Source: a virus. From it: a stretch of 22,359 bases of DNA. Positions 1 through 7,052 of the stretch are shown in pieces. Each line of letters begins with the position of its first letter. Position 1 is the first letter of the stretch. The stretch lies in the IMG/VR virus record IMGVR_UViG_3300020159_001925, positions 1-22,359 of that record; one strand, given 5' to 3'. The notes under the pieces are model-generated. The model searched no databases, was not told the origin of the DNA, and saw only the letters and a program-made list of their open reading frames with translations. A program made the translations under genes and the position numbers.

Positions 1-3000
1 GGAGTAGCGAGACTATGGTTTCGCCTCTTCGTGAAGGGCGGCTCTCAAGATTCCTATTCCAGTTCTGGCCAAACGAAACTTCTTCCGTTGGTGCTGCAAG
101 TGTTTGAGCTGCAGACTCCGGCAACGATATCGGTGCCTGCGGCATGCCTTCGCTGAACCCATCTATCAGGGCTTTTTCTGCATCTGTAGCAATTGTCCAG
201 GCCATGTCTATCTCTTGCTGTGCGCCCTTCTTCTTTGCGCCAGGGTACTGAAGTATGGCAGGATTTGTGTTTCTATCAAACACAGAGTTGGTTTCCTTTG
301 AGACAGGGTACTCCGACTTCATTAGCCTTCTCTTTGTCGGGTCCATTCTGCCTACAAGATAGTCTGCAACCCTATCAATTTCAGACTTGTGCAACGTCCC
401 TCTAACCGTGTCTAGGCCAGATACTGAGTCTATAATATCTCCTACAGCGGCATACGGAAGGTTCATGTTCTGATTGTCCGGTGCCTTTTCAGATTTAACA
501 GTTGAGTAGTGCAGCTTTCTGGCTACAAAGATTTCAAAGTCAACGTAGTCTTGCATCAGTCTTGCCATTATATCCGTAGGTTCCGACTTGCCAATTTCGT
601 CAATGGCGCTATCCGGAACGTTGATGATCTTTTCCCTGACTGCCTTAGTCTCTTCAAGTAGTGGTACCTTTTCATCCGCGCCTGAGAGAATTCTCTTAAC
701 TGCAGTTACTGTGTCCTCCACATTGACGCCATCCATGGCCTGCTGCATCTTCCTGGCCATCTTGAGCGTGTGTCGCTTTACGTCATCATCGCTTATCTCA
801 ATTCCTATCTTGGCGTATCTTTCCTTAATTGAGTCGATAACAACAGCAATATGCCGAGCACTTGACGCAGGCCTTCTCCCTTCCCAAATTAGCTTGGCGT
901 AGTCAGGGGCTGCCTTGCCACTAATTTCCCTTCTCTCAGGAGAATCAGCTTGAAGTATATCGCCAAGCGTGTCCTTTGGCAGACCACCCTCTGTCTCTAG
1001 GTTTTGCTCCATCCTTCTATTCTTGTAGAATTCCGCATCTCCGTCGAACTGCTGCGCAACGCTTTCTCCTACCGCCTGGTCGCCAGAAAGTCCAAGACCC
1101 TCAAGTATTGGGGTGCCTGGCCTCTTTCCGTTTGCAACGACCTGGAACGCCCCGTCTCCGGTTAGTCTAGGCTTTGCCATAACCTGAACTAGCTCAGGAC
1201 GAGGTTTTACTGACAGCGAACTTCCGGATGCTTCTGCTGAGGCAAGGACAAGCTCCCTAAGAGCGCTTAGCCTTGGGTTCCTAAGCAGTGGGCTTTCTGG
1301 ATCAAGTGAAGGGTCAACAAGCACAGCTGGTACTTGCATTTTCTTATATATTGGCTTAGACAAATCGTCTTCTAGCTCGTAGGCAATAACTCCAAGTATT
1401 CTTTCTCCGCCCCTGCTTACTGCCCGTATCTCAGCACCTGGCCTCTGAGCTACTATATCGCCTTCCGGCTGGAACGTGGTTTCTTTCCTCTTCTTCTGAT
1501 ACCCTGTAAATACAGATACAGTTACCATTTGATTTGGCATAGGCTGGCCTGGCTGCAATGCTGCCGGAACGGCGGCGATGGTTGCCTTCGTTGCCTCGTC
1601 TGAGTAGTCGTTTACTTCCCAAATGCTTGTTGCATTTGACAGTCCCTTAACCCCGCCTGGCGATTCTACTCCGTACATAAGGTTGTCTGCAACGGTAAGT
1701 TTTGCAAATCCATTCATCTCGTGTTGGTTTTCAATTGCATCTGAAAGTGGACCAATTCCGCTTGCATTTGCAACTAATGAGTACGTCTCCAGATCTACTC
1801 GCCCAGTCTGCGCGTATACCTGCGAAAGTTCTGAGTTAACAACCGGTCGGTATGCTATCCATTCGGTTGGCATATCGGTAATCTCTATATCAAACTTTGC
1901 CTGGTCCGCAGCTGAGTACCCTGACACTTCGCTAAGGAACGCAACCCCAAACCGTGCTGGCCTTATTACGATCTCTACATCTGTAGGTTTTCCTGTTTCA
2001 GTATCAAACAGTGCTACGCTAATTGGTTCTGATAGAGACTTGTTCTCTATCAGTACAAGCTTTGTACCTTCCGGAAGATTCCGCATGTTGTGCGTCGTAA
2101 GCTGTGATGACAGCTTGGATACCCTGTCAAGGCCGTATGCGCCTACGGATCCGTAGTCACCTATATATGTCTTGTCGCCAGTTGCTTCGCGCATTACACC
2201 GCTAGCTTCCTCTCCCTTGTGCACAGGGAATAGCCACGGGTGTCGGTTCATAAACTGATTGAATCCGTCTCGCAGTTTAGGCTCTATGTCTGCTGGCGCA
2301 AAGTCAAGTCCTGGCCTGTAGTCTATTCTAGCAGACTTGTCCATCTGGTAATCCCCGCCAAGACCGTACGCATCAAGCCATTTCTGGGCTTCAGTAATAA
2401 ATCCGTTTTCGTCAAGCCATAGATCACGTATACCAGAACGTCTTCCGTTCTTGTCTACGTCTTCGTATGCAATGATTGCCCTGTAAATTCTGCTTATAGC
2501 TTTCTTAATCTCAGCATCTACTTCTCCAGACTCTGGGTTTAGCATTGCTGCGTCTGCTATATATTGCGCCCATGGAGTGCCCATGTTGCTGGCAAGCTCT
2601 GGTCCTGTCCTAAACTTTGGTATCAATTCTCCATCTTGAGTTTTAATATACTCAATTTCAATTGACCCGGTAAATGCTCTAAGGGCATCATTGTCTATCC
2701 CCTGCCAATAAGCCGACCCTTTTCTAATCGCATAGAACCTCTCGACGTGATCAACCGGCTTAATGTTGTCGTCCTCAAAGTAAGGGTTAAATCCTTCCCA
2801 CTTACCTTCCTCAAACACGTCAAGACTTTGTCGCATCGATGAGATCATGTAGTCAATCATGCCTGCGTATTGAGGGTTAGACTCAACAACTGAAGGGTTC
2901 CTGTTTAGGTACTCGTGCGTCGCCATTATTCTATCAAGCGCCCGCTGCCCTGCTGGTCCATACTCCTTCTGTCCCCTCGGCTCTCGAATCCCAAGACCAC

Positions 3001-5080
3001 CGCTTTGAATGATTGAACGCTGCATTGCGCCAACCATATCAGGATCAACTCCTGCCTTAATCAAGTTAGACTTAAGCTCTTTCCCTATCTTGGTGAATAG
3101 GCTCACAACAGCCGGAGGTGCGTTTCTTGGTGCCTGCCCCGCAAGCGCAAGGTATACAAGATACTTACCGCGAATTCTGTAGGCAAGCGTAAGGCGCTTT
3201 ACTGCCTGGTCGCGCTTTCCGATAGGGGCCCTCTTGTCCATGATATGCTTAAGGTTTGCCACAGTTCCGTCGTCAACCACACCTTTGACTGGGTCCTTAA
3301 TCTTAGACGCTTCTTTTATCAAGTTAAAGTACGCATTGATGAAGTGTGCGTCTATCCTGCTTCCTGAGTCTTCAATACCTGGGACCCGCACCCGTGCAGG
3401 CATCGCGGCAGATTCTATAGCCTCTGAGATAGGAGGGAGCTTCTCACCTTCGGGGGTCGCCGCCGTTGCTATTTTTTGAGTGGGTGCCGGGAGTGGTTCT
3501 GCAGTTTCCCCGGAAATGGCTGTAGGAGCCACGGAGACGGGCGTTTCCCCCTGGGGTGGTACCGGAAGGCCCCCCTGCTTTAAAGCGGGGCTCTTTGCTT
3601 GCTTAGCAGCAACCCTGGCCTTGGCGTCACTGATCATCTTCAGGTGCTTTTGTCGACCAGCTTCGTCCTCGTATCCTAGCGACTCTGGCGTCTCTCGAGA
3701 CATCAAGAGATCACGATCCTCGTATAGTCCTAGTTCAGGCGACTCTACTGAAACTGGACTTGTTGCGCTCTCCAGGGCAGAAAGCTCCTTGGTTAGGTCA
3801 AGCATGATCTTCTGGCGCTCTGGACCGGCTGGAAGCTTGAACGCGAACATCATGTCCTGCTGGATGTCTGCCGGCGTCCTAGATGGTACCTGGGCTGGAG
3901 CAGTCTTCGGGGCTGGCTTGGCGACGGCCTGTCCCGCAGGCTCTGCCGGAGGCTCTGTACCCGGGACAATAGTTGGGCCAGCAGGAGCTACATCTTTTGT
4001 TTGCCGCGTTTTGTACAGGCGCTCAATTGGTTGTGGGATGTTTACGTTTGGCACCGGACGGTCTGGGTGCATAAACGTGCGAGTGCTGCGCGCAAACGAC
4101 CTAGCGTTGTATCCCTCTGCCTTGGCTATATCCCTGATGTCTCGCGTGAAGACCTTGTTGTTGGCCATATCCCGCATTGCGACAAGCCCGTTGTCGCGGT
4201 CGAATGCAAGGATCTGGAATACTCCAGTTAGCCGTGCGTAGTGCGGGCTCTTTTCGCTACCAACGTTGATGATATCTCCAACCTTGGCGGATGGCATAGC
4301 GTTATACGCCCTGGTGGATTCAGTCCTTGTTCCTTTACGGATCTTCTGAAGGTTGCTGTCCTTGTCTCCAGGGATAATTGGATCTGGGTATCCGTTCTTT
4401 CCTGGGATACCGGTGTGCAGAAGGAGACCCCTGGACTCGTTCGGGTCAAAGGTACCACGCTCTACAGGCTCAAACTCGTAGTGCCAGATTGATCCAAGTG
4501 CAGGTATCTTGTCAAGCTTCTTTTGGGCAGGCTGTGCCTCGGGCGCCGCTGTTGCTGGTTTTTCTATGGCTGCAGGCTTTGGTGCCCCAGCTGCCGGAGC
4601 GGAGGGGGCGACAGCAGCTGGGGTCTTCTCTGGTAGCGGCGGTACGTCTTCTGGGATATCTGTTTCAAACGGCTGCATGTCCTCCGGAACAGGCGGAAGG
4701 TCTTCTGGCATACCGGCTGGGGCTGCTTCTGCTGGAGCCGCTGGCTTGGCCGCTGCTGGCTTGCCAGATTGAAGTTCCTTGACGTAGGCGTTGAGCGCCT
4801 TCTTGACCACGTCCTCTGGGAGCTTGGTCTCGAACATGATGGACTTGACAAGGTTGTCCTTCAAGCCTTCGTTCTTGGCTGCCACAGCGGTCATAATGTT
4901 GTTCTTCAGGCGCTCAAGGACGTCCTGGATGCTAGCCTTGCCAGCTATCACGCCCTTCCCTGGGACGAAGCGAGGCTGCTGCCCAATAGGTGCAGGGCCG
5001 GACTCACGCGCAATACCCTGAATGCGCTCGAGCTCAGCCTTCATCTTGTCGTTTAATGGATTTTTTGGATCTTCGGCCAC
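1..5080 (-). CDS. Giant phage protein, 3' end beyond window (at least 1693 aa)
   Basis: One open frame starts at a GTG at 5080, with GAGG six bases upstream, and stays open to the left edge, so the C-terminus is missing. I do not recognise a family. The N-terminal third is modular: a charged helical segment (about residues 1-100), a Pro/Ala/Glu-rich linker (about 105-175), a mixed segment starting near SIWHYEFEPVERGTF (about 195-350), a second Pro/Ala linker (about 373-400), a helical charged segment, and a third Pro-rich linker (about 490-535). After residue about 540 the protein is continuous and linker-poor, with globular-looking sequence rich in Asp, Tyr and Ile. No signal peptide or membrane span is seen. 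Base use changes near 3450: the 5' part is GC-rich, the rest AT-richer with many ATA codons. Possible roles are a virion-injected internal protein or a polyvalent-type effector. The sequence does not decide between them. Confidence 0.9.
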   Translation of the reverse strand, partial: MAEDPKNPLNDKMKAELERIQGIARESGPAPIGQQPRFVPGKGVIAGKASIQDVLERLKNNIMTAVAAKNEGLKDNLVKSIMFETKLPEDVVKKALNAYVKELQSGKPAAAKPAAPAEAAPAGMPEDLPPVPEDMQPFETDIPEDVPPLPEKTPAAVAPSAPAAGAPKPAAIEKPATAAPEAQPAQKKLDKIPALGSIWHYEFEPVERGTFDPNESRGLLLHTGIPGKNGYPDPIIPGDKDSNLQKIRKGTRTESTRAYNAMPSAKVGDIINVGSEKSPHYARLTGVFQILAFDRDNGLVAMRDMANNKVFTRDIRDIAKAEGYNARSFARSTRTFMHPDRPVPNVNIPQPIERLYKTRQTKDVAPAGPTIVPGTEPPAEPAGQAVAKPAPKTAPAQVPSRTPADIQQDMMFAFKLPAGPERQKIMLDLTKELSALESATSPVSVESPELGLYEDRDLLMSRETPESLGYEDEAGRQKHLKMISDAKARVAAKQAKSPALKQGGLPVPPQGETPVSVAPTAISGETAEPLPAPTQKIATAATPEGEKLPPISEAIESAAMPARVRVPGIEDSGSRIDAHFINAYFNLIKEASKIKDPVKGVVDDGTVANLKHIMDKRAPIGKRDQAVKRLTLAYRIRGKYLVYLALAGQAPRNAPPAVVSLFTKIGKELKSNLIKAGVDPDMVGAMQRSIIQSGGLGIREPRGQKEYGPAGQRALDRIMATHEYLNRNPSVVESNPQYAGMIDYMISSMRQSLDVFEEGKWEGFNPYFEDDNIKPVDHVERFYAIRKGSAYWQGIDNDALRAFTGSIEIEYIKTQDGELIPKFRTGPELASNMGTPWAQYIADAAMLNPESGEVDAEIKKAISRIYRAIIAYEDVDKNGRRSGIRDLWLDENGFITEAQKWLDAYGLGGDYQMDKSARIDYRPGLDFAPADIEPKLRDGFNQFMNRHPWLFPVHKGEEASGVMREATGDKTYIGDYGSVGAYGLDRVSKLSSQLTTHNMRNLPEGTKLVLIENKSLSEPISVALFDTETGKPTDVEIVIRPARFGVAFLSEVSGYSAADQAKFDIEITDMPTEWIAYRPVVNSELSQVYAQTGRVDLETYSLVANASGIGPLSDAIENQHEMNGFAKLTVADNLMYGVESPGGVKGLSNATSIWEVNDYSDEATKATIAAVPAALQPGQPMPNQMVTVSVFTGYQKKRKETTFQPEGDIVAQRPGAEIRAVSRGGERILGVIAYELEDDLSKPIYKKMQVPAVLVDPSLDPESPLLRNPRLSALRELVLASAEASGSSLSVKPRPELVQVMAKPRLTGDGAFQVVANGKRPGTPILEGLGLSGDQAVGESVAQQFDGDAEFYKNRRMEQNLETEGGLPKDTLGDILQADSPERREISGKAAPDYAKLIWEGRRPASSARHIAVVIDSIKERYAKIGIEISDDDVKRHTLKMARKMQQAMDGVNVEDTVTAVKRILSGADEKVPLLEETKAVREKIINVPDSAIDEIGKSEPTDIMARLMQDYVDFEIFVARKLHYSTVKSEKAPDNQNMNLPYAAVGDIIDSVSGLDTVRGTLHKSEIDRVADYLVGRMDPTKRRLMKSEYPVSKETNSVFDRNTNPAILQYPGAKKKGAQQEIDMAWTIATDAEKALIDGFSEGMPQAPISLPESAAQTLAAPTEEVSFGQNWNRNLESRPSRRGETIVSLL

Positions 5081-5119
5081 TATTTACCTCGGTATAAAGA
5101 GACTTATGTATATCCTATT

Positions 5120-5139
5120 TACCCTCGTATACGAGGGTA
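5120..5139. promoter_or_regulatory. Perfect 20-bp palindrome, likely operator
   Basis: TACCCTCGTATACGAGGGTA reads the same on both strands without a mismatch. It lies 40 bases upstream of the GTG start of the giant leftward gene, where a repressor dimer could control leftward or divergent transcription. Its right half contains GTATACGAGG, which recurs at two other non-coding sites. The operator role is inferred; no regulator gene is identified in this window. Confidence 0.6.
5127..5136 (+). repeat. GTATACGAGG repeat, copy 1
   Basis: Exact 10-base string that recurs at 5833-5842 and 10963-10972, with a one-base variant at 9282-9291. All four copies are outside protein-coding sequence and near borders of transcription units. 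This copy forms the right part of the 20-bp palindrome. Confidence 0.5.
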
Positions 5140-5310
5140 TAACTAGTCTCTATATATATCCAGTTGTGTCAAGGGCATGCCAACATTAAGATTCCTTATC
5201 AATGGGGTATGTCAGGTGGGGAGGTAGGGTAATCCGTCACGAATGCCACCCGTCTATAACGCTGCCGGGGGACCCCGTCAACCAAAATCGACACCGCAGA
5301 CTGCGTTATC

Positions 5311-5339
5311 TGGGTGGAACCGGCTTCTCGGTTCTCCCA
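5311..5339 (+). promoter_or_regulatory. Structured leader element, copy A
   Basis: TGGG (5311-5314) pairs with CCCA (5336-5339). Inside it, GAACCG (5317-5322) pairs perfectly with CGGTTC (5329-5334) across a six-base loop. The 3' half, CTCGGTTCTCCCAAA, recurs ahead of two more rightward genes (copies at 5944 and 7545), with the paired bases covarying. It stands 44 bases upstream of the ATG at 5383. The conserved CTCC could pair alternatively with the GGAG of the ribosome binding site, which suggests translational control. That role is inferred. Confidence 0.5.
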
Positions 5340-5382
5340 AACGAGCAGGGCAACGGCTCGTCATACAGGAAGGAGCGCACGA

Positions 5383-5763
5383 ATGCGCAAGACTCGCCCC
5401 ACCGTGGGGAAGCCCTCAGTCGAGAGGGGCAAAGTCCTCGACACGCTGACCGTGGCGGACGCGGTCATCCTTGGCTCTTGGAGCCACCCGGACGCGGATC
5501 CGGGCGCATTCTCAGTGGAGCGTGACGACTTCGAGGTAACCTCCTCGAATCTGAAGGGTGACCGTGTCCTCTTCACCATCGTCTCGCACCGCAGCGATGG
5601 GAGCATCGCATCGTTCCGCCGAGCAGCGGCTCGGACGCCAGAAATCGCAGAGGCGGTCAAGGCGCACCAGTGGCAGCGAGTCGCAGCGGTCTTCGAGACC
5701 CGCTTCGACTCAGCAACCGGTCGTGAGTGGAACGACATCGTGGCACTAACCCCAGCCGAGTAG
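5383..5763 (+). CDS. Hypothetical protein, GC-rich cargo-type gene (126 aa)
   Basis: The ATG at 5383 has AGGAAGGAG seven bases upstream; longer in-frame starts from 5314 lack a site and run through the leader hairpin. The product is soluble-looking, with a basic N-terminus (MRKTRPTVGKP) followed by a mixed segment containing FSVERDDFEV, VLFTIVSHRSDGSIASFRRA and WNDIVALTPAE. It has no signal peptide, membrane span or cysteines. I do not recognise the family. The gene and its flanks (about 5200-5820) are visibly GC-richer than the neighbouring plus-strand genes, with almost only C/G at third positions, which suggests recent transfer from a high-GC source, perhaps the host. A GC-rich hairpin closes it at 5780-5803, so it looks like a self-contained insert between the giant gene and the accessory operon. 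Confidence 0.75.
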   Translation: MRKTRPTVGKPSVERGKVLDTLTVADAVILGSWSHPDADPGAFSVERDDFEVTSSNLKGDRVLFTIVSHRSDGSIASFRRAAARTPEIAEAVKAHQWQRVAAVFETRFDSATGREWNDIVALTPAE

Positions 5764-5779
5764 TCGGCTAGCAGCGAGA

Positions 5780-5803
5780 CCCCCGGGAGTGGCACCCCGG
5801 GGG
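5780..5803 (+). terminator. GC-rich hairpin after the cargo-type gene
   Basis: CCCCCGGG (5780-5787) pairs with CCCGGGGG (5796-5803) around an eight-base loop, 17 bases after the stop at 5763. It is strong but lacks a following T run, so it is either a U-poor terminator (tolerated in high-GC bacteria) or a 3'-end stabiliser. Confidence 0.5.
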
Positions 5804-5832
5804 AATCCTGCCGGGTGCCGGTTACATGGGTT

Positions 5833-5842
5833 GTATACGAGG
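5833..5842 (+). repeat. GTATACGAGG repeat, copy 2
   Basis: Same 10 bases as 5127-5136. With that copy it brackets the GC-rich gene at 5383-5763 as a direct repeat about 700 bases apart. Confidence 0.5.
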
Positions 5843-5848
5843 TGAATG

Positions 5849-5925
5849 TTGATACAGTATCTTGATACGAAGGCAAAGGTGATAAGCATAGGGAGAGGGG
5901 TAAGTTGGGGAGGTAATGTATTACC
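5849..5925 (+). promoter_or_regulatory. Control region of the accessory operon with two dyads
   Basis: GATACAGTATC (5851-5861) is an inverted repeat with one central base, followed by another GATAC (5864-5868); TTGATAC occurs twice, 13 bases apart. Further on, GGTAAT and ATTACC (5912-5925) form a second tight dyad. Operator sites and a rightward promoter for the genes from 5999 are expected here. No consensus -35/-10 pair with 16-18 spacing stands out. Confidence 0.4.
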
Positions 5926-5943
5926 CCTGCTCATAACTCTCTA

Positions 5944-5969
5944 TTGGGTAGGCCGCTTGGCTCTCCCAA
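5944..5969 (+). promoter_or_regulatory. Structured leader element, copy B
   Basis: TTGGG (5944-5948) pairs with CCCAA (5965-5969); an inner GGCC/GGCT stem (5951-5954 with 5959-5962) closes on a GCTT loop. It is followed by ATGTGTAG, as in the copy at 7545; the two share 16 identical bases (TCTCCCAAATGTGTAG). It lies 29 bases upstream of the ATG at 5999, whose GGAG could pair with the conserved CTCC. The ATG at 5970 opens a four-codon frame (M-C-S-I-stop), a possible leader peptide. Confidence 0.5.
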
Positions 5970-5998
5970 ATGTGTAGCATATAGATAAGGAGTAGATA

Positions 5999-6346
5999 AT
6001 GTCACGCTTTACAGTTACCAAGTGGAACCCTCCAGTTCCTAATGAACCGGAGGAGTATGCTGTATATGACTATGGCTACGATAGCCAGCTCATGTACTAC
6101 TTCCTGGATATGGTAGGAACCAACATCCCAGGGATTGAAGCACCACAAGAACTGGTAGGTCCGCTTAGCAGTAGGTATGGAGATAGGACTAACCTTCATG
6201 AGGTAATGAAAGAGCATAGAATCTGGGAGCTTATCCCTGAGACACACAGGAACGACATCCTATTGGACCTACCTATTGGTACTATACAAGATGATATAGA
6301 TAAAGACTTCTATGTATCGTATAATAGCACAGTAGAGGAGGCATAA
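5999..6346 (+). CDS. Hypothetical phage protein, acidic (115 aa)
   Basis: The ATG at 5999 follows AAGGAG with a suitable gap. The protein is acidic and soluble, rich in Tyr and Asp near the start (EEYAVYDYGYDSQLMYYF) and with a helical middle. It has no cysteines, signal or membrane segment. No family is recognised. It is the first gene of the plus-strand accessory operon, directly behind a structured leader, so it is probably the most strongly controlled of the set. Its stop overlaps the next start by one base (TAATG), which points to translational coupling. Confidence 0.8.
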   Translation: MSRFTVTKWNPPVPNEPEEYAVYDYGYDSQLMYYFLDMVGTNIPGIEAPQELVGPLSSRYGDRTNLHEVMKEHRIWELIPETHRNDILLDLPIGTIQDDIDKDFYVSYNSTVEEA

Positions 6347-6459
6347 TGGTACCAGAGCCATGCACTGACTGGGGCGCAAGCAGCTACTTTATCGGGGCCA
6401 TGACGGGCGCATTAGCTACCATCCTGGTAGCCTGGCTATTTAGTAGAAAGGAGGTGTAA
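6346..6459 (+). CDS. Mini membrane protein (37 aa)
   Basis: A short frame whose ATG shares a base with the stop of the gene before it. After a polar start (MVPEPCTDWG) comes one hydrophobic span, about residues 13-32 (YFIGAMTGALATILVAWLF), and a short basic tail (SRKEV), so it is predicted to sit in the membrane with the C-terminus inside. The last codons contain AAAGGAGGT, which is the ribosome binding site of the next gene; this tight packing supports that the frame is real. Function unknown; too small for a confident family. Confidence 0.65.
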   Translation: MVPEPCTDWGASSYFIGAMTGALATILVAWLFSRKEV

Positions 6460-6461
6460 CA

Positions 6462-6584
6462 ATGGATATCGCAGCGTTTCTATGGACAGTTATCGCAGTA
6501 ATAGTAGGCATGACTATCTGGTATGCTGGATTCTACCTAATAGAAAAGGCATACGATCATCGCAAGTATAAGGAGAACAAGTAA
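6462..6584 (+). CDS. Mini membrane protein (40 aa)
   Basis: The ATG at 6462 follows GGAGG by about seven bases. One hydrophobic span covers about residues 3-28 (AAFLWTVIAVIVGMTIWYAG), followed by a charged basic tail ending YDHRKYKENK. It resembles the gene before it in size and topology but not in sequence, so the two may be partners. Its stop overlaps the ATG of the RadC-domain gene (TAATG). Small membrane pairs in phage accessory operons can act in superinfection exclusion or membrane control; nothing in the sequence proves such a role here. Confidence 0.65.
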   Translation: MDIAAFLWTVIAVIVGMTIWYAGFYLIEKAYDHRKYKENK

Positions 6585-7051
6585 TGAAAGAGGAACTAGT
6601 CACAGGGTGGAAACAGTATGAAGTTCAGGTCATTAGGCATAAGATATCAGAGGCTAACATCCTTAGAGTAGAGAAGCCGGCGGCAGCAATGGAACTATTC
6701 TCAGAGGATGCAGAACGACTAACTCAAGAATCTTTATGGGTAATGACAATGGATGGACGCAATGGAATAATGGGAATTGAGCGCCTATACCAAGGCACAG
6801 CAACTGGCACAAGCGTAAGGATAAGTGAAATATTCAGGTATGCTATCTCAGTAGGAGGTTGCGGCATAGTTCTAGTGCACAACCATCCAAGTGGAGACCC
6901 ATCGGCAAGCGATGAGGATATTAGGCTAACAGAGGAGGTGCTAAAGGCAGCAAGACTATTAGATGTTGAGTTCCTTGACCATCTCATCGTAGCAGGCAAG
7001 AACTATACTAGCATTAGGTCAATCAAGCCAGCAATATGGGAGGTAATGTAA
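6584..7051 (+). CDS. RadC-like JAB/MPN-domain protein (155 aa)
   Basis: The C-terminal two-thirds matches the RadC-type JAB (JAMM) metalloprotease-fold domain. It carries VLVHNHPSGDPSASDEDIRL, giving the metal-ligand pattern H99-x-H101 with Ser103 and Asp110, and an upstream acidic residue in the IERLYQGT strand (Glu66). The end (FLDHLIVAGKNYTSIRS) is also typical of RadC. The helix-hairpin-helix region of full-length RadC is missing; the protein is about 155 residues against roughly 220 for bacterial RadC. RadC-domain proteins accompany mobile elements and phages, but their biochemical role is unsettled despite the old 'DNA repair' label. A complete zinc site suggests an active hydrolase or a retained metal-binding function. 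It overlaps the upstream gene by one base and sits one base before the next start. Confidence 0.88.
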   Translation: MKEELVTGWKQYEVQVIRHKISEANILRVEKPAAAMELFSEDAERLTQESLWVMTMDGRNGIMGIERLYQGTATGTSVRISEIFRYAISVGGCGIVLVHNHPSGDPSASDEDIRLTEEVLKAARLLDVEFLDHLIVAGKNYTSIRSIKPAIWEVM

Positions 7052-7052
7052 T

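Larger units (their letters stand above)
5081..5382. other. Divergent intergenic region, 302 bases, no gene
   Basis: This stretch separates the leftward giant gene from the rightward small gene. It holds a perfect 20-bp palindrome (5120-5139), an inverted pair AGAGACT/AGTCTCT (5098-5104 and 5145-5151) flanking it, an AT-rich run at 5151-5159, and a two-part hairpin (5311-5339) with a further dyad ACGAGC/GCTCGT just before the next gene. Base composition turns GC-rich from about 5200. Open frames here (for example 5202-5525) have no ribosome binding site and overlap the better-supported gene at 5383, so they are not called. Promoters for both directions are expected here but I could not fix a convincing -35/-10 pair. 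Confidence 0.6.

Noticed and set aside
1623-2156. Plus-strand open frame of 177 codons
   Set aside because: Antisense to the giant gene, no upstream site and no recognisable protein features.
3480-4241. Plus-strand open frame of 253 codons over the giant gene
   Set aside because: It lies antisense to the much longer frame, inside the Pro/Ala-rich GC-rich part where opposite-strand frames stay open by composition. It has no ribosome binding site and reads as low-complexity Ser/Gly/Ala sequence.
5167-5172. TTGACA on the minus strand as a -35 box for the giant gene
   Set aside because: The next AT-rich hexamer (TATAGA) is only about 12 bases away, and at 16-18 bases there is no acceptable -10, so the promoter is not called.
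5202-5525. Frame starting MGYVRWGGRV in the divergent region
   Set aside because: It overlaps the better-supported gene at 5383, has no good ribosome binding site and contains composition-driven Arg/Gly/Pro-rich sequence.
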